64,000 bases of DNA, taken from the NCBI GenBank assembly GCA_900129675.1, contig FSRD01000001.1, positions 8,421,501 to 8,485,500 on the forward strand. The letters are read 5' to 3'. The position numbers and the translations under genes are program-made. Shown one piece after another: positions 17,222-26,981 of the stretch (within the stretch, counting starts at the first letter, position 1; each line of letters starts with the position of its first letter). A model generated the notes under the pieces. It did no database searches. It was not told the origin of the DNA and saw only the letters and a program-made list of their open reading frames with translations. The stretch is from Bradyrhizobium erythrophlei (GTDB lineage: Bacteria; Pseudomonadota; Alphaproteobacteria; Rhizobiales; Xanthobacteraceae).

Positions 17222-18049
17222 ATGCCCGAATTCCGCCTGACCCAGATTTCCGACACCCATCTCGCCCGCCGCCTGACAACCCTGACCGAAAACTTTCACC
17301 GCGTCAGCGAACATATCAACGCGACGCGGCCCGATCTCGTCGTCAATTCAGGCGATCTCGCGTTCGACGCCCCGACCCATCCCGACGATCTCGAATTCGC
17401 CAGGACGTTGCACGCAGCACTGCCCGTGCCGTGCCGCCATTTGCCGGGCAATCACGACATCGGCGACAACCCGACGGCGGTGGGGCCTGTTCCCACCCAC
17501 CCGACGACGGAACAACGCCTGCAGGCCTTTCGTTCGGTCATCGGCGAGGACCGCTGGCGCTTCGAGGAGGCCGGCTGGTGCTTCATCGGGCTCAATTCGC
17601 TGGTCATGAACACCGGGCTCGATAGCGAGGCCGAGCAGTTCGACTGGCTGGCCTCGCGGCTCGCGCACGTCAACGGCAAGCCGGTGGCGCTGTTCGTGCA
17701 CAAGCCGCTTTTTCTCAACACGCCCGGCGATCCCGAACTTGCCGAGTCGGCGATACGCTACGTTCCCGAGCCCGCGCGCCGGCGGCTGATCAATATGCTC
17801 GGCAAGGTCGATCTGCGGCTGGTCGCCTCGGGCCACGTCCATCAGCGCCGCGATTTCACTTTTCGCCATGTCCGCCATGTCTGGGCGCCGTCCGCCGGTT
17901 TTGTCATCTCAGATGCGAAGCAGGAACTGATCGGCATCAAGCAAACCGGGTTGGTGGAATACCGCTTTGCGCCCGACAGCTTTGAGGTGCGTTACGTCAG
18001 AGCGCCCGGCCAGGTCGATATCGATCTGGAGTCCTTGTTGAAGCGATAG
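17222..18049 (+). CDS. Calcineurin-like metallophosphoesterase
   Basis: 275 aa. All five metal-site blocks are visible: ISDTHLA near residue 9, VNSGDLAF near 41, PGNHDIGD near 78, FVHKPLF near 160, and ASGHVHQRR near 203. Such enzymes use two metals to cleave phosphodiesters or phosphomonoesters; this N-terminal pattern resembles the 3',5'-cyclic nucleotide phosphodiesterase (CpdA) group, but the substrate cannot be read from sequence. No signal peptide, so cytoplasmic. GGAAGGAAT lies just before the ATG. It converges on the oxidoreductase with only 7 nt between stops. Confidence 0.88.
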   Translation: MPEFRLTQISDTHLARRLTTLTENFHRVSEHINATRPDLVVNSGDLAFDAPTHPDDLEFARTLHAALPVPCRHLPGNHDIGDNPTAVGPVPTHPTTEQRLQAFRSVIGEDRWRFEEAGWCFIGLNSLVMNTGLDSEAEQFDWLASRLAHVNGKPVALFVHKPLFLNTPGDPELAESAIRYVPEPARRRLINMLGKVDLRLVASGHVHQRRDFTFRHVRHVWAPSAGFVISDAKQELIGIKQTGLVEYRFAPDSFEVRYVRAPGQVDIDLESLLKR

Positions 18050-18056
18050 GCGCCGC

Positions 18057-19082
18057 TTACGCCTTGTCCGGCCCAACGCGCACCAGCTGCTTGCCGAAAT
18101 TGGCGCCCTTCAGCAGGCCCATGAAGGCGGCCGGCGCGCTGTCGAGGCCTTCGGTGACGAATTCCTTGTGCTTGACCTTGCCCTCGCGCACCCAGGTCGA
18201 CATGTCGCGCAGGAAGTCGCCGTGACGCGCGGCAAAATCGCTGACGATGAAGCCGCGGATGGTGAGCCGCTTGGTCAGCACGTTGCGCATCATCGCCGAG
18301 GCCCATTTCGGCGCTGATGCCTCGGTGTCGTTGTAGTGCGCGATCAGGCCGCAAACGGGCACGCGCGCGAATGCGTTGAGCAGCGGGAACACCGCCTCGA
18401 ACACCGCGCCGCCGACGTTCTCGAAATAGACGTCGATGCCTTTCGGGCAGGCCTCTTTCAGCTTCGCCGCAAGCTGCGGGTCGCGGTGATCGAGGCAATC
18501 GTCAAAGCCGAGTTCTTGTCTGACGTAGTCGCATTTGTCCTTGCCGCCGGCGATGCCGACCGCGCGAGCGCCCTTGATCTGCGCGATCTGTCCTACCGCC
18601 GAGCCGACCGCGCCGGAGGCGGCCGCGACCACCACGGTCTCGCCGGCCTGCGGCTTGCCGATATCGAGCAGGCCGGTATAGGCGGTCATGCCGGGCATGC
18701 CGAGCACGCCGACCGCGGTCGAGATCGGCGCGATCTTCGGATCGATCTTTGCCAGCCCCTTGCCGTCGGAGATGGCATGGGTCTGCCAGCCGGCGCGCGA
18801 CAGCACGATGTCGCCCTTGGCAAAACCGGGATTGTTGGATGCCGCGACCTCGCTGACCGTGCCGCCCTCCATCACGCCGCCGATCGGCACCGGCGCCGCA
18901 TAGGACGGCCCGTCGCTCATGCGTCCGCGCATATAGGGATCGAGCGACAGCCAGATGGTGCGCAACAGCACCTCGTCCGGACCGGGCGTGGGAGCGGTGT
19001 ATTCCTCAAGGCGGAAATCGGAAGCCTTGGGCTCGCCGACGGGGCGAGCGGCGAGAACGACGCGTTTGGCTTGCTGCGACAT
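18057..19082 (-). CDS. NADP-dependent medium-chain oxidoreductase (CurA/PTGR-like)
   Basis: 341 aa. A GroES-like N-terminal half has the DEVLLRTIWLSLDPYMRGRM segment. A Rossmann domain follows with the GETVVVAAASGAVGSAVGQI nucleotide loop and GGKDKCDYVRQELGFD. The later EGLDSAPAAFMGLLKGANFG segment is typical of the zinc-independent leukotriene B4 dehydrogenase / curcumin reductase group, which reduces alpha,beta-unsaturated ketones or aldehydes with NADPH. GGAGG precedes the ATG by 8 nt. A family 1 palindrome lies upstream. Confidence 0.9.
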   Translation of the reverse strand: MSQQAKRVVLAARPVGEPKASDFRLEEYTAPTPGPDEVLLRTIWLSLDPYMRGRMSDGPSYAAPVPIGGVMEGGTVSEVAASNNPGFAKGDIVLSRAGWQTHAISDGKGLAKIDPKIAPISTAVGVLGMPGMTAYTGLLDIGKPQAGETVVVAAASGAVGSAVGQIAQIKGARAVGIAGGKDKCDYVRQELGFDDCLDHRDPQLAAKLKEACPKGIDVYFENVGGAVFEAVFPLLNAFARVPVCGLIAHYNDTEASAPKWASAMMRNVLTKRLTIRGFIVSDFAARHGDFLRDMSTWVREGKVKHKEFVTEGLDSAPAAFMGLLKGANFGKQLVRVGPDKA

Positions 19083-19111
19083 GATTGTTTCCTCCGGTTT
19101 ATTGTTATTTC

Positions 19112-19186
19112 GTCATTGCGAGCGTAGCGAAGCAATCCATAGCTCCGCAAGGGAGAGATGGATTGCTTCGCTACGCTCGCAATGAC
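19112..19186. repeat. Palindromic repeat, family 1, copy C
   Basis: GTCATTGCGAGCGTAGCGAA at the left mirrors TTCGCTACGCTCGCAATGAC at the right: the cleanest inverted-repeat copy in the window. Confidence 0.85.
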
Positions 19187-19195
19187 GATCTCTAG

Positions 19196-19819
19196 TCAGA
19201 CCGCGATTTTGGCGAGTGCCGCTTCGAACGCGGCAGCGGCGCTCGGCAGATCCGTGAAGGCAAGCCCGCCATCCGCGGTCTGCTTCTGCGCTTCGGTCGC
19301 GGTGGGACGAATCTCCGCGATCGGCTTTCCGCCGTCGAGCAGAGTCAGCGGCGCGATCACGTGAAACTCGTGGGCCTCGACCGGCTGGTCCTTCAAGAGA
19401 AAGACGCCGAGCGAGACGATATCCTTGCCGCGCCGGTATGAAATATAGCGGTCGACCGCTACCGAACCGTCGCGCTGCATGCCGCCCAGTTTCGCGTAGC
19501 CTTTGGAATCCAGCAGTTTGTGGGCCTTGAAGCCCTTGACGCCCGCGGATCTTGCTTTCGCGGTCTCCTCCGACAGATCGTATTTGGCGGCCATCGCCTT
19601 GCCGATTTCGGCAAGTTGCTCCGACATGGCGTGCTCGAGCTCTTTCACCTCGGTACGCGGCTTCGATGGGTTGCGCGGCCTGGACGTATCGCGCTTCTCC
19701 ATCTCGGCCTTGCATCGCGCGACGATCTCGGCGGCGGATTTCCGCTCGGCATTGGCGAGCAGGTTTTTCAAATCCTGTTTTGAAAGCGCGGCAATTCGTT
19801 CGTCCGACCAATCGACCAT
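19196..19819 (-). CDS. Conserved hypothetical protein linked to guaB
   Basis: 207 aa, not recognised. The first 65 residues are helical and charged (DERIAALSKQDLKNLLANAE). The middle contains SAGVKGFKAHKLLDSKGYAK and a RDGSVAVDRYISYRRGKDIV strand region; no catalytic motif, signal or membrane segment is visible. It begins 4 nt after the guaB stop and so is almost certainly cotranscribed with it. I see no sequence reason to tie it to nucleotide metabolism beyond that position. Confidence 0.75.
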   Translation of the reverse strand: MVDWSDERIAALSKQDLKNLLANAERKSAAEIVARCKAEMEKRDTSRPRNPSKPRTEVKELEHAMSEQLAEIGKAMAAKYDLSEETAKARSAGVKGFKAHKLLDSKGYAKLGGMQRDGSVAVDRYISYRRGKDIVSLGVFLLKDQPVEAHEFHVIAPLTLLDGGKPIAEIRPTATEAQKQTADGGLAFTDLPSAAAAFEAALAKIAV

Positions 19820-19823
19820 TCAA

Positions 19824-21314
<1,491 letters not shown>

Positions 21315-21511
21315 TGCCAACTCCTTTTGGCGGCCATCCGCCGCGATATGACTTACGGATGAACGTCGCCTTCGGCGATGCTACCGGCATCGCCGTCGAA
21401 TCGAAGCCCATCGGTGGGGTTGACGGCGGTCGATAGCATGGCGGGACGCCGAATCAAAGCGTTTGCCAGCCATGCACAGGCTTTTTGCGAATCCGGCCGT
21501 CTTGGAGGCTC

Positions 21512-21554
21512 AGCGAGGATAACCCGGTTTTCGCAGCGCTAGCGAGGATAACCC
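21512..21554. repeat. 29-bp-spaced direct repeat at the 3' end of the Pmp3-like gene
   Basis: AGCGAGGATAACCC occurs at 21512-21525 and 21541-21554. The second copy encodes the C-terminal GYPR of the Pmp3-like protein, so the first looks like a small tandem duplication of its end. Confidence 0.6.
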
Positions 21555-21787
21555 CGCGGCTGGCCGTGCCGGCGGATCGCCTCCACCACCTCCCGGTGCC
21601 GGCGGTCTTCCCGCTTCATGTGGACCGCGATCACCGCGTGCGCCGAGGGCACCAGCAGCAGGACGTGGAAAACCAGCCCGAAAAGCGCGCAAAACACCAT
21701 CAGGACCAGGTTGAAGATCGCCGAAAAGGGCTGCCCGTTCAGGAGCAGCCCGAGCGGCGGCAGCAAAGCGGCCAGCACGTAGATCAT
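21539..21787 (-). CDS. YqaE/Pmp3-like small membrane protein
   Basis: 82 aa from the ATG encoding MIYVLAALLPPLGLLL, preceded by GAGAGG; a longer start at 21820 lacks support. Two hydrophobic helices (residues 2-18 and 23-48) with the PPLG turn match the Pmp3/YqaE fold, a tiny inner-membrane protein family linked to membrane potential and salt stress. The C-terminal tail of about 30 residues is strongly basic and longer than in minimal family members. The gene stands alone. Confidence 0.72.
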   Translation of the reverse strand: MIYVLAALLPPLGLLLNGQPFSAIFNLVLMVFCALFGLVFHVLLLVPSAHAVIAVHMKREDRRHREVVEAIRRHGQPRGYPR

Positions 21788-21840
21788 CGCAAGCCTCTCG
21801 TTATCGCAAGATTCGGGCACCCGGCACGGTGCATACCAGC

Positions 21841-21857
21841 GTCACGCAGGATTTAGG
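21841..21857. repeat. Left copy of 17-bp direct repeat flanking the toxin-antitoxin module
   Basis: GTCACGCAGGATTTAGG, identical to 22676-22692. The pair brackets the module and looks like a duplication made on insertion. Confidence 0.75.
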
Positions 21858-21935
21858 TGGTCCTCCACCTCAAACAATAGCGGAACCCACCTCTGCCACG
21901 GCAAAAACGCGGCGGGCGTCGTGAGCGGTACGATC

Positions 21936-22346
21936 CTAATCGATCAGAAGATCGATCGGCACGCCCAGCGCGCGGGCGAATTTCTTCTGCAATTCGGCGG
22001 GTCCCTTGCGCCGGCCAGTCTCGATCTCGGACAGATAGTTCTGGCTGATGCCAACCGCCACAGCCAGCTCGCCCTGAATCATGTCGCGCCATTCGCGGAT
22101 GACCCGCACCGCGTTTTCGCCGTTTGCCAGGCGATCAGCCACGGCCTTTGGCAGCACGACTTCGCGGCCTTCCTTGAGGGCGCGCGCGGAATTGCGGACG
22201 ATCCGGCTCGCGGCGGCGTCTTCCTGTGCCTCGGCGGCAAGGGCAACCAACCGGTCATACTCGTTGCGCGGCAGCACGGCGAGATCGTCACCACCGGGCG
22301 TGTGGATGAACTGGACATTGCTTTTTGCGGAACCGGCTTTTGCCAT
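21936..22346 (-). CDS. Type II antitoxin, Xre-family HTH with Phd-like N-terminus
   Basis: 136 aa. Residues 1-45 (QFIHTPGGDDLAVLPRNEYD) form a short strand-helix region resembling Phd/YefM antitoxins. Residues 80-136 are a Cro/CI-type helix-turn-helix with the core GELAVAVGISQNYLSEIETG. It should neutralise the upstream-encoded RelE/ParE-type toxin and repress the operon by binding palindromes upstream. Its ATG lies 10 nt after the toxin stop behind GAGAGGA. Toxin-first order is the HigBA arrangement. Confidence 0.85.
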   Translation of the reverse strand: MAKAGSAKSNVQFIHTPGGDDLAVLPRNEYDRLVALAAEAQEDAAASRIVRNSARALKEGREVVLPKAVADRLANGENAVRVIREWRDMIQGELAVAVGISQNYLSEIETGRRKGPAELQKKFARALGVPIDLLID

Positions 22347-22355
22347 AGTGTCCTC

Positions 22356-22589
22356 TCAGTCGTAAATCTCGCGGCCGTGCCCGACCGCGTGAACCGTTAT
22401 GGTATTGGCTTTCATCGTGAACAAGACGCGCCAGTCGCCGGATCGCAACCGCATTCCGGCGGCGCCTTTGAGCGCTTTCACATCGCCGATCCCGGTTTCC
22501 GCGAATGCCGTTAATTTGAGATCGATCTGCGCGCGCGTAGCGGCGGAAAGCTTGCGCCATTGGCGGACGGCGGCGGACGTGAACTCGAT
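22356..22589 (-). pseudogene. RelE/ParE-type toxin, start codon apparently lost
   Basis: A minus-strand frame of 77 codons begins IEFTSAAVRQWRKLSAATRA and ends TVHAVGHGREIYD, the pattern of RelE/ParE/HigB toxins (basic core LKGAAGMRLRSGDWRVLFTM). The codon before Ile is TAG, and no ATG, GTG or TTG exists until a GTG about 37 codons in. The expected ATGATCGAG start reads ATAGATCGAG, consistent with a one-base insertion. Either the toxin is silenced, or it starts at a non-standard codon. The intact antitoxin follows. Confidence 0.75.
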
Positions 22590-22607
22590 CTATTTCACAG
22601 ATCGACA

Positions 22608-22622
22608 ATCGCATATTGCGAT
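22608..22622. promoter_or_regulatory. Palindromic operator candidate 1 of the toxin-antitoxin module
   Basis: ATCGCA-TAT-TGCGAT, perfect 6-bp arms, about 20 nt upstream of the toxin frame. Confidence 0.65.
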
Positions 22623-22640
22623 GAACAAATCAACCATTAA

Positions 22641-22655
22641 ATCGCGCAATGCGAT
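22641..22655. promoter_or_regulatory. Palindromic operator candidate 2 of the toxin-antitoxin module
   Basis: ATCGC-GCAAT-GCGAT, the same half-site as the first. The centres are 33 bp apart, about three helical turns, so both would face the same side of DNA. Confidence 0.65.
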
Positions 22656-22675
22656 ATCGGAAAAGGCGGCGACGG

Positions 22676-22692
22676 GTCACGCAGGATTTAGG
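22676..22692. repeat. Right copy of 17-bp direct repeat flanking the toxin-antitoxin module
   Basis: GTCACGCAGGATTTAGG, perfect copy of 21841-21857, 835 bp away. Confidence 0.75.
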
Positions 22693-22780
22693 CGTCGCAC
22701 GACGTTCCGCGATAGCCTGATCGGCAATGCGGTGTTAAGCCCCCCTTCCACTCCCGGTTTTTCTGCCTTCCCCGATTTCG

Positions 22781-24256
22781 ATGAACAAACAACGCCTGAT
22801 CCCACTCATCGTGGCCACTGCCCTGTTCATGGAAAACATGGACTCGACGGTGATCGCGACCTCGCTGCCGGCGATCGCGGCCGATATCGGCACCAGCCCG
22901 CTGACGCTGAAGCTTGCCATCACCTCGTATCTGCTGTCGCTGGCGGTGTTCATTCCGGCCAGCGGCTGGACCGCCGATCGCTTCGGCGCGCGGATGGTGT
23001 TCTCCATCGCCATCGGCGTCTTCATGCTGGGATCGATCGGCTGCGCGCTGTCGACCTCGGTCACGGACTTCGTGATCGCGCGCATCCTGCAGGGCCTCGG
23101 CGGCGCCATGATGACGCCGGTCGGACGGCTGGTGCTGCTGCGCTCGATCGACAAGAGCGCGCTGGTCAATGCGATGGCGTGGGTGACGGTGCCGGCGCTG
23201 ATCGGCCCGGTGATCGGTCCGCCGCTCGGCGGCTTCATCACCACCTATTTCTCCTGGCACTGGATCTTCCTGATCAACATCCCGATCGGGCTGCTCGGCA
23301 TCTACATGGCGATGAAATACATCGACCCGATCCGCAGCGAGGATCCCGAGCGCTTCGACCTCAAGGGGCTGCTGCTGGCCGGCATCGGGCTGGCCGGCAT
23401 CGCCTTCGGCCTCTCGGTCGCCGGCCTCAATCTCTTGCCATGGACGATCGTCGCCGGCCTCGTCGCCATCGGCTCGATCTCGATGACGCTTTACGTCGTA
23501 CATGCGCGGAAGACGAGATCGCCGGTACTGGACTTTGCGATGCTGCGGCTCCCGACGCTGCGCGCCGCGATCATCGGCGGCTTCCTGTTCCGGCTCGGCA
23601 TCGGCGCGCTGCCTTTTTTGCTGCCGCTGTTGATGCAGGTCGGGTTCGGCCTCTCCCCGTTCCAGTCGGGCCTCGTGACCTTCTCCTCCGCGGTCGGCGC
23701 CATGGGGATGAAGACGCTTGCCGCGCGCATCATCCGCACCTTCGGCTTCCGCAACATGATGACGATCAATGCCGTCGTCAGTTCGGTCTTTCTGGCGGCC
23801 TGCGCGCTGTTCACGGTGACGACGCCGCTGATGTTGATCTTCATCATCCTCGTGGTCGGCGGCTTCTTCCGCTCGCTGCAATTCACCGCGATCAACACCG
23901 TCGCCTATGCCGAGGTCGAACCGGCGCAGATGAGCCGCGCCACCACGCTGGTCAGCGTCAACCAGCAATTGGCGGTTTCCGCCGGCGTCGCGGTCGGCGC
24001 GTTCTCGGTGGAAACCAATCTCGCCCTGCATCACGCCACCGAACTGACGGCCGGCGTATTCGCGCCGGCCTTCATCGTCGTCGCGGTCATTTCGGCGGTG
24101 TCGTCGTATTTCTTCTGGCAGATGCCCGACGATGCCGGCCACGAGATTTCGGGGCGCCAGGCGGTCGAGATTTCCAGCCGCAAGGGCGCAGCAAGCGCCG
24201 CGGTGAAGGCTGCCACCGAAGATAGCCAGGACGCACGGGACCAGCGATTGGGGTAG
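22781..24256 (+). CDS. DHA2-family MFS drug/solute efflux transporter
   Basis: 491 aa, 14-helix type. The N-terminal helix carries ATALFMENMDSTVIATSLPA, the DHA2 motif D1. GWTADRFGARMVF is the loop 2-3 motif A, and RILQGLGGAMMTPVGR is motif B. PALIGPVIGPPLGGFIT in helix 5 is antiporter motif C. It therefore likely exports hydrophobic compounds in exchange for protons across the inner membrane. No membrane-fusion partner is adjacent. The acetoacetyl-CoA synthetase gene starts 1 nt after its stop, suggesting an operon. Confidence 0.92.
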   Translation: MNKQRLIPLIVATALFMENMDSTVIATSLPAIAADIGTSPLTLKLAITSYLLSLAVFIPASGWTADRFGARMVFSIAIGVFMLGSIGCALSTSVTDFVIARILQGLGGAMMTPVGRLVLLRSIDKSALVNAMAWVTVPALIGPVIGPPLGGFITTYFSWHWIFLINIPIGLLGIYMAMKYIDPIRSEDPERFDLKGLLLAGIGLAGIAFGLSVAGLNLLPWTIVAGLVAIGSISMTLYVVHARKTRSPVLDFAMLRLPTLRAAIIGGFLFRLGIGALPFLLPLLMQVGFGLSPFQSGLVTFSSAVGAMGMKTLAARIIRTFGFRNMMTINAVVSSVFLAACALFTVTTPLMLIFIILVVGGFFRSLQFTAINTVAYAEVEPAQMSRATTLVSVNQQLAVSAGVAVGAFSVETNLALHHATELTAGVFAPAFIVVAVISAVSSYFFWQMPDDAGHEISGRQAVEISSRKGAASAAVKAATEDSQDARDQRLG

Positions 24257-24257
24257 A

Positions 24258-26348
24258 ATGATCGCCAGCGTCGTACCCGGAGGACGTTCGCGCAAAATGC
24301 CGAAAAAGACGATGACGCCCCCTTTCATTCCCCAAATCTCGCTTTACCGCCGTTGGCTCGCCGATCGACGCGGCCTCACCTTCGGGGATTACGAGGCGAT
24401 GCGGCGATGGTCGGTTACCGACCTCGACGCCTTCTGGCAAAGCATCTGGGATTATTTTGACCTGCAATCGCCGACGCCGCACCGCGCGGTGCTGGCGCAG
24501 CGCAAGATGCCGGGCGCGGTCTGGTTTCCGGGGGCGCAGGTCAATTACGCACGCCAGGTCATGCGGCATGTCGAGGTCGCGGAAGCCGCGGGGCAGCCTG
24601 CGATCGTCAGTAGCGGCGAAGACGGCGTGCTAACGGAGACAAGCTGGCTCGAATTGCGCCGCAAGGTCGCAGCGCTCGCCCTTCATCTGAAGGCCCAAGG
24701 CGTCGGCGCCGGCGATCGGGTCGCCGCCTACCTTCCGAACAGCCCCGAGACGATCATCGCCTTCCTCGCCACCGCGAGCATCGGCGCGATCTGGAGCGTC
24801 TGTGCGCCCGACATGGGCGCTCCCGCCGTGATCGATCGCTTCAAGCAGATCGAACCGAAGGTGCTGATCGCCACCGGCAGCGTCATTTATGCCGGACGCC
24901 GGCATGACCGGCGTCCGGTCGTCGAGGAATTGCGCCGGTCGCTTCCGACCGTTGAGCATTTCATTTTGCATGGCGACGGCACGCCGGCTTCCGGGCCTCT
25001 GCTGTCAAATATCCTCGCAGGCAAAGGCCGCGAGATCGACGCCTTCGAACCGGTGTGGCTGCCGTTCGATCATCCGCTCTGGATCGTTTACTCCAGCGGC
25101 ACCACCGGGCTGCCAAAACCGATCGTTCATGGCCACGGCGGCGTCATGGTCGTGGTGCTGCCGCTCAACGTGCTGCACAACGATATCGGTTGCAGCTACC
25201 AGCCGAATTCGCTCGGTGAACGCTTCCACTGGTACAGCTCGACCGGCTGGATCATGTGGAACTGCCAGGTCAACGCCCTGCTCGCCGGCACGACGTGTTG
25301 CATCTTCGACGGCAGCCCCGGCGGATCGAAGGAAAAGCCAGACTGGACCACACTGTGGCGTTTCGTGTCCGACACCAAGACGACGTTCTTCGGCGCCGGC
25401 GCGGCCTTCTTCGCCAGTTGCGCCAAAGCCGAAATCAATCTCGGCGCCGTCGGCGATCTCTCACATTTGCGCGCGCTGGGATCGACCGGCTCGCCGCTCG
25501 CCAGGGATACCCAGGATTGGTTCAGTGAACGCTTCGCCGCGCTGTCGTCCGTCAACGGCAACCCGGCGCAGGCCGAGATGCGCTGGGCGAACATGTCGGG
25601 CGGTACCGACTTCGCCGGCGCCTTCATCGGCGCCAATCCCGAATTGCCGCAGGCCGCCGGCACCATGCAGTGCCGGCTGCTCGGGTGCGCCGTCGAAGCC
25701 TTCGACGAACAGGGCCGCGCCGTCATCGACGAGGTCGGCGAACTCGTCTGCACCGAACCGTTGCCCTCGATGCCGCTGCGCTTCTGGAACGACGACGGCG
25801 ACGCCCGCTATCGCGGCAGCTATTTCGAGACCTATCCCGACAATTTCGACGGCAGCGGCCGCGGCGCGGCCTGGCGTCATGGCGACTGGCTCAAGATCGG
25901 CGCCGACGGCACCTGCACGATCTACGGCCGCAGCGACGCGACCATCAACCGGCACGGCCTGCGGATGGGTACGAGCGAACTCTATTCCGCGATCGAGGCC
26001 CTGCCGGAAGTGCTGGATTCGATGGTCGTCGACCTCGAATATCTCGGCCGCGAAAGCTACATGCCGCTGTTCGTGGTGCTGCGCGACGGCGTGACGCTGG
26101 ACCGCGCGATGCAGGCCCGGATCAATGCTGCGATCGAGGCGAGCCTGTCGCGCCGTTTCCTTCCCAACGAAATCATCGCCGTTCCCGAGATTCCACGAAC
26201 ACTGTCGGGAAAGAAGCAGGAATTGCCGATCAAGAAATTGCTGCTCGGCCAGCCGCTGGAGAAGGTCATTAACAGGGACGCGATGGCCAATCCAGGATGC
26301 CTGGATTGGTATCTGGCGTTTGCGCGGGATCGCTTACAGCAAGCGTGA
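24258..26348 (+). CDS. Acetoacetyl-CoA synthetase (acetoacetate-CoA ligase)
   Basis: 696 aa at most; starts at 24258, 24297 and 24312 are all possible. ANL-superfamily motifs are present: IVYSSGTTGLPKPIVHGHGG (AMP-binding P-loop), FHWYSSTGWIMWNCQ, GSTGSPLARDTQDWF, the NMSGGTDFAGAFIGANPELP block, and the C-terminal RTLSGKKQELPIKKLL with the catalytic lysine. The SYQPNSLGERFHWY and VNYARQVMRH segments fit the AacS branch rather than acetyl-CoA synthetase. It activates acetoacetate to acetoacetyl-CoA with ATP, feeding ketone-body or PHB carbon back; a phasin gene lies nearby. Confidence 0.9.
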   Translation: MIASVVPGGRSRKMPKKTMTPPFIPQISLYRRWLADRRGLTFGDYEAMRRWSVTDLDAFWQSIWDYFDLQSPTPHRAVLAQRKMPGAVWFPGAQVNYARQVMRHVEVAEAAGQPAIVSSGEDGVLTETSWLELRRKVAALALHLKAQGVGAGDRVAAYLPNSPETIIAFLATASIGAIWSVCAPDMGAPAVIDRFKQIEPKVLIATGSVIYAGRRHDRRPVVEELRRSLPTVEHFILHGDGTPASGPLLSNILAGKGREIDAFEPVWLPFDHPLWIVYSSGTTGLPKPIVHGHGGVMVVVLPLNVLHNDIGCSYQPNSLGERFHWYSSTGWIMWNCQVNALLAGTTCCIFDGSPGGSKEKPDWTTLWRFVSDTKTTFFGAGAAFFASCAKAEINLGAVGDLSHLRALGSTGSPLARDTQDWFSERFAALSSVNGNPAQAEMRWANMSGGTDFAGAFIGANPELPQAAGTMQCRLLGCAVEAFDEQGRAVIDEVGELVCTEPLPSMPLRFWNDDGDARYRGSYFETYPDNFDGSGRGAAWRHGDWLKIGADGTCTIYGRSDATINRHGLRMGTSELYSAIEALPEVLDSMVVDLEYLGRESYMPLFVVLRDGVTLDRAMQARINAAIEASLSRRFLPNEIIAVPEIPRTLSGKKQELPIKKLLLGQPLEKVINRDAMANPGCLDWYLAFARDRLQQA

Positions 26349-26388
26349 CAGCGATCAGAGGTAGCCAACGAGCGGCGGATTGCGTTCG

Positions 26389-26853
26389 CTAATCGACTCG
26401 ACGAGCTGTCGGTCTGATATTCATTAATCGACAAGCAATTTGCTGGCCTCCCCAACGGGTGGCGAAAGTTTCCGACACTTCAAACCAGCTACCATCGTTG
26501 CCGGCGCCATGATTGGCCCCCATGCATGAACATTGGCACTCGTGACCAATCGCATGCTGGCATGCAGGGGCGCACTTTTCCTGTTCGCGGTAGGGCTGAA
26601 TAATATATAATCTTCCGTACTTCCGCAGCGCCCTCTCAACAAAGTCGTTGAACCAAGCCCTAGGAATCTCCCAGTACTTTCGTTCAACGAACCATGCCCG
26701 TCGTCCATTCCGCAACCAACCTCGATTTTCGTGCGAGAACGGGACTCTGATTCTAAGACGCTGGCCTTTTTTTCCTCGCCTTAAGACAACTGGGATTTCT
26801 TTTTGGTTCCAAACTCTTCTTATCTCATTTTCGCTGGTGGCTATATCGTGCAT
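26389..26853 (-). CDS. Cys-rich hypothetical protein, probably acquired
   Basis: 154 aa, not assigned. After a basic N-terminal half (KEIPVVLRRGKKGQRLRIRV and RKYWEIPRAWFNDFVERALR) comes a conserved-looking block: CAPACQHAIGHECQCSCMG, then ANHG and WFEVSETFATRW. The C-x3-C, H, C-x-C-x-C spacing suggests a metal site. I have seen similar CSCxGxNHG-type blocks in hypothetical proteins of mobile or phage-like context but cannot name a function. Base composition is visibly lower in GC than its neighbours, a sign of transfer. It lies between two convergent metabolic regions without an operon partner. Confidence 0.6.
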   Translation of the reverse strand: MHDIATSENEIRRVWNQKEIPVVLRRGKKGQRLRIRVPFSHENRGWLRNGRRAWFVERKYWEIPRAWFNDFVERALRKYGRLYIIQPYREQEKCAPACQHAIGHECQCSCMGANHGAGNDGSWFEVSETFATRWGGQQIACRLMNIRPTARRVD

Positions 26854-26938
26854 AGACGACGCTCCGAGCCGCTAGTGAAAAATAGAGGCGCTGATGGCAA
26901 CCGCCGACAGCAATACCCGGTGCAAACTCAGCGCATAG

Positions 26939-26966
26939 GGCGGGTTCGCCGGAGGCGTAACCTGCC
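26939..26966. repeat. Short GGCGGGTT...AACCTGCC inverted repeat
   Basis: An 8-bp imperfect inverted repeat around CGCCGGAGGCG. It resembles a widely dispersed short palindrome, and could also end transcription of the amidohydrolase gene. Confidence 0.35.
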
Positions 26967-26981
26967 GCCTTGCTTTCGCTT

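Noticed and set aside
22688..24328. 546-codon minus-strand ORF opposite the DHA2 transporter, and a 608-codon plus-strand alternative frame
   Set aside because: Both are out-of-frame readings of the transporter gene, rich in Arg/Asp/His runs without domains.
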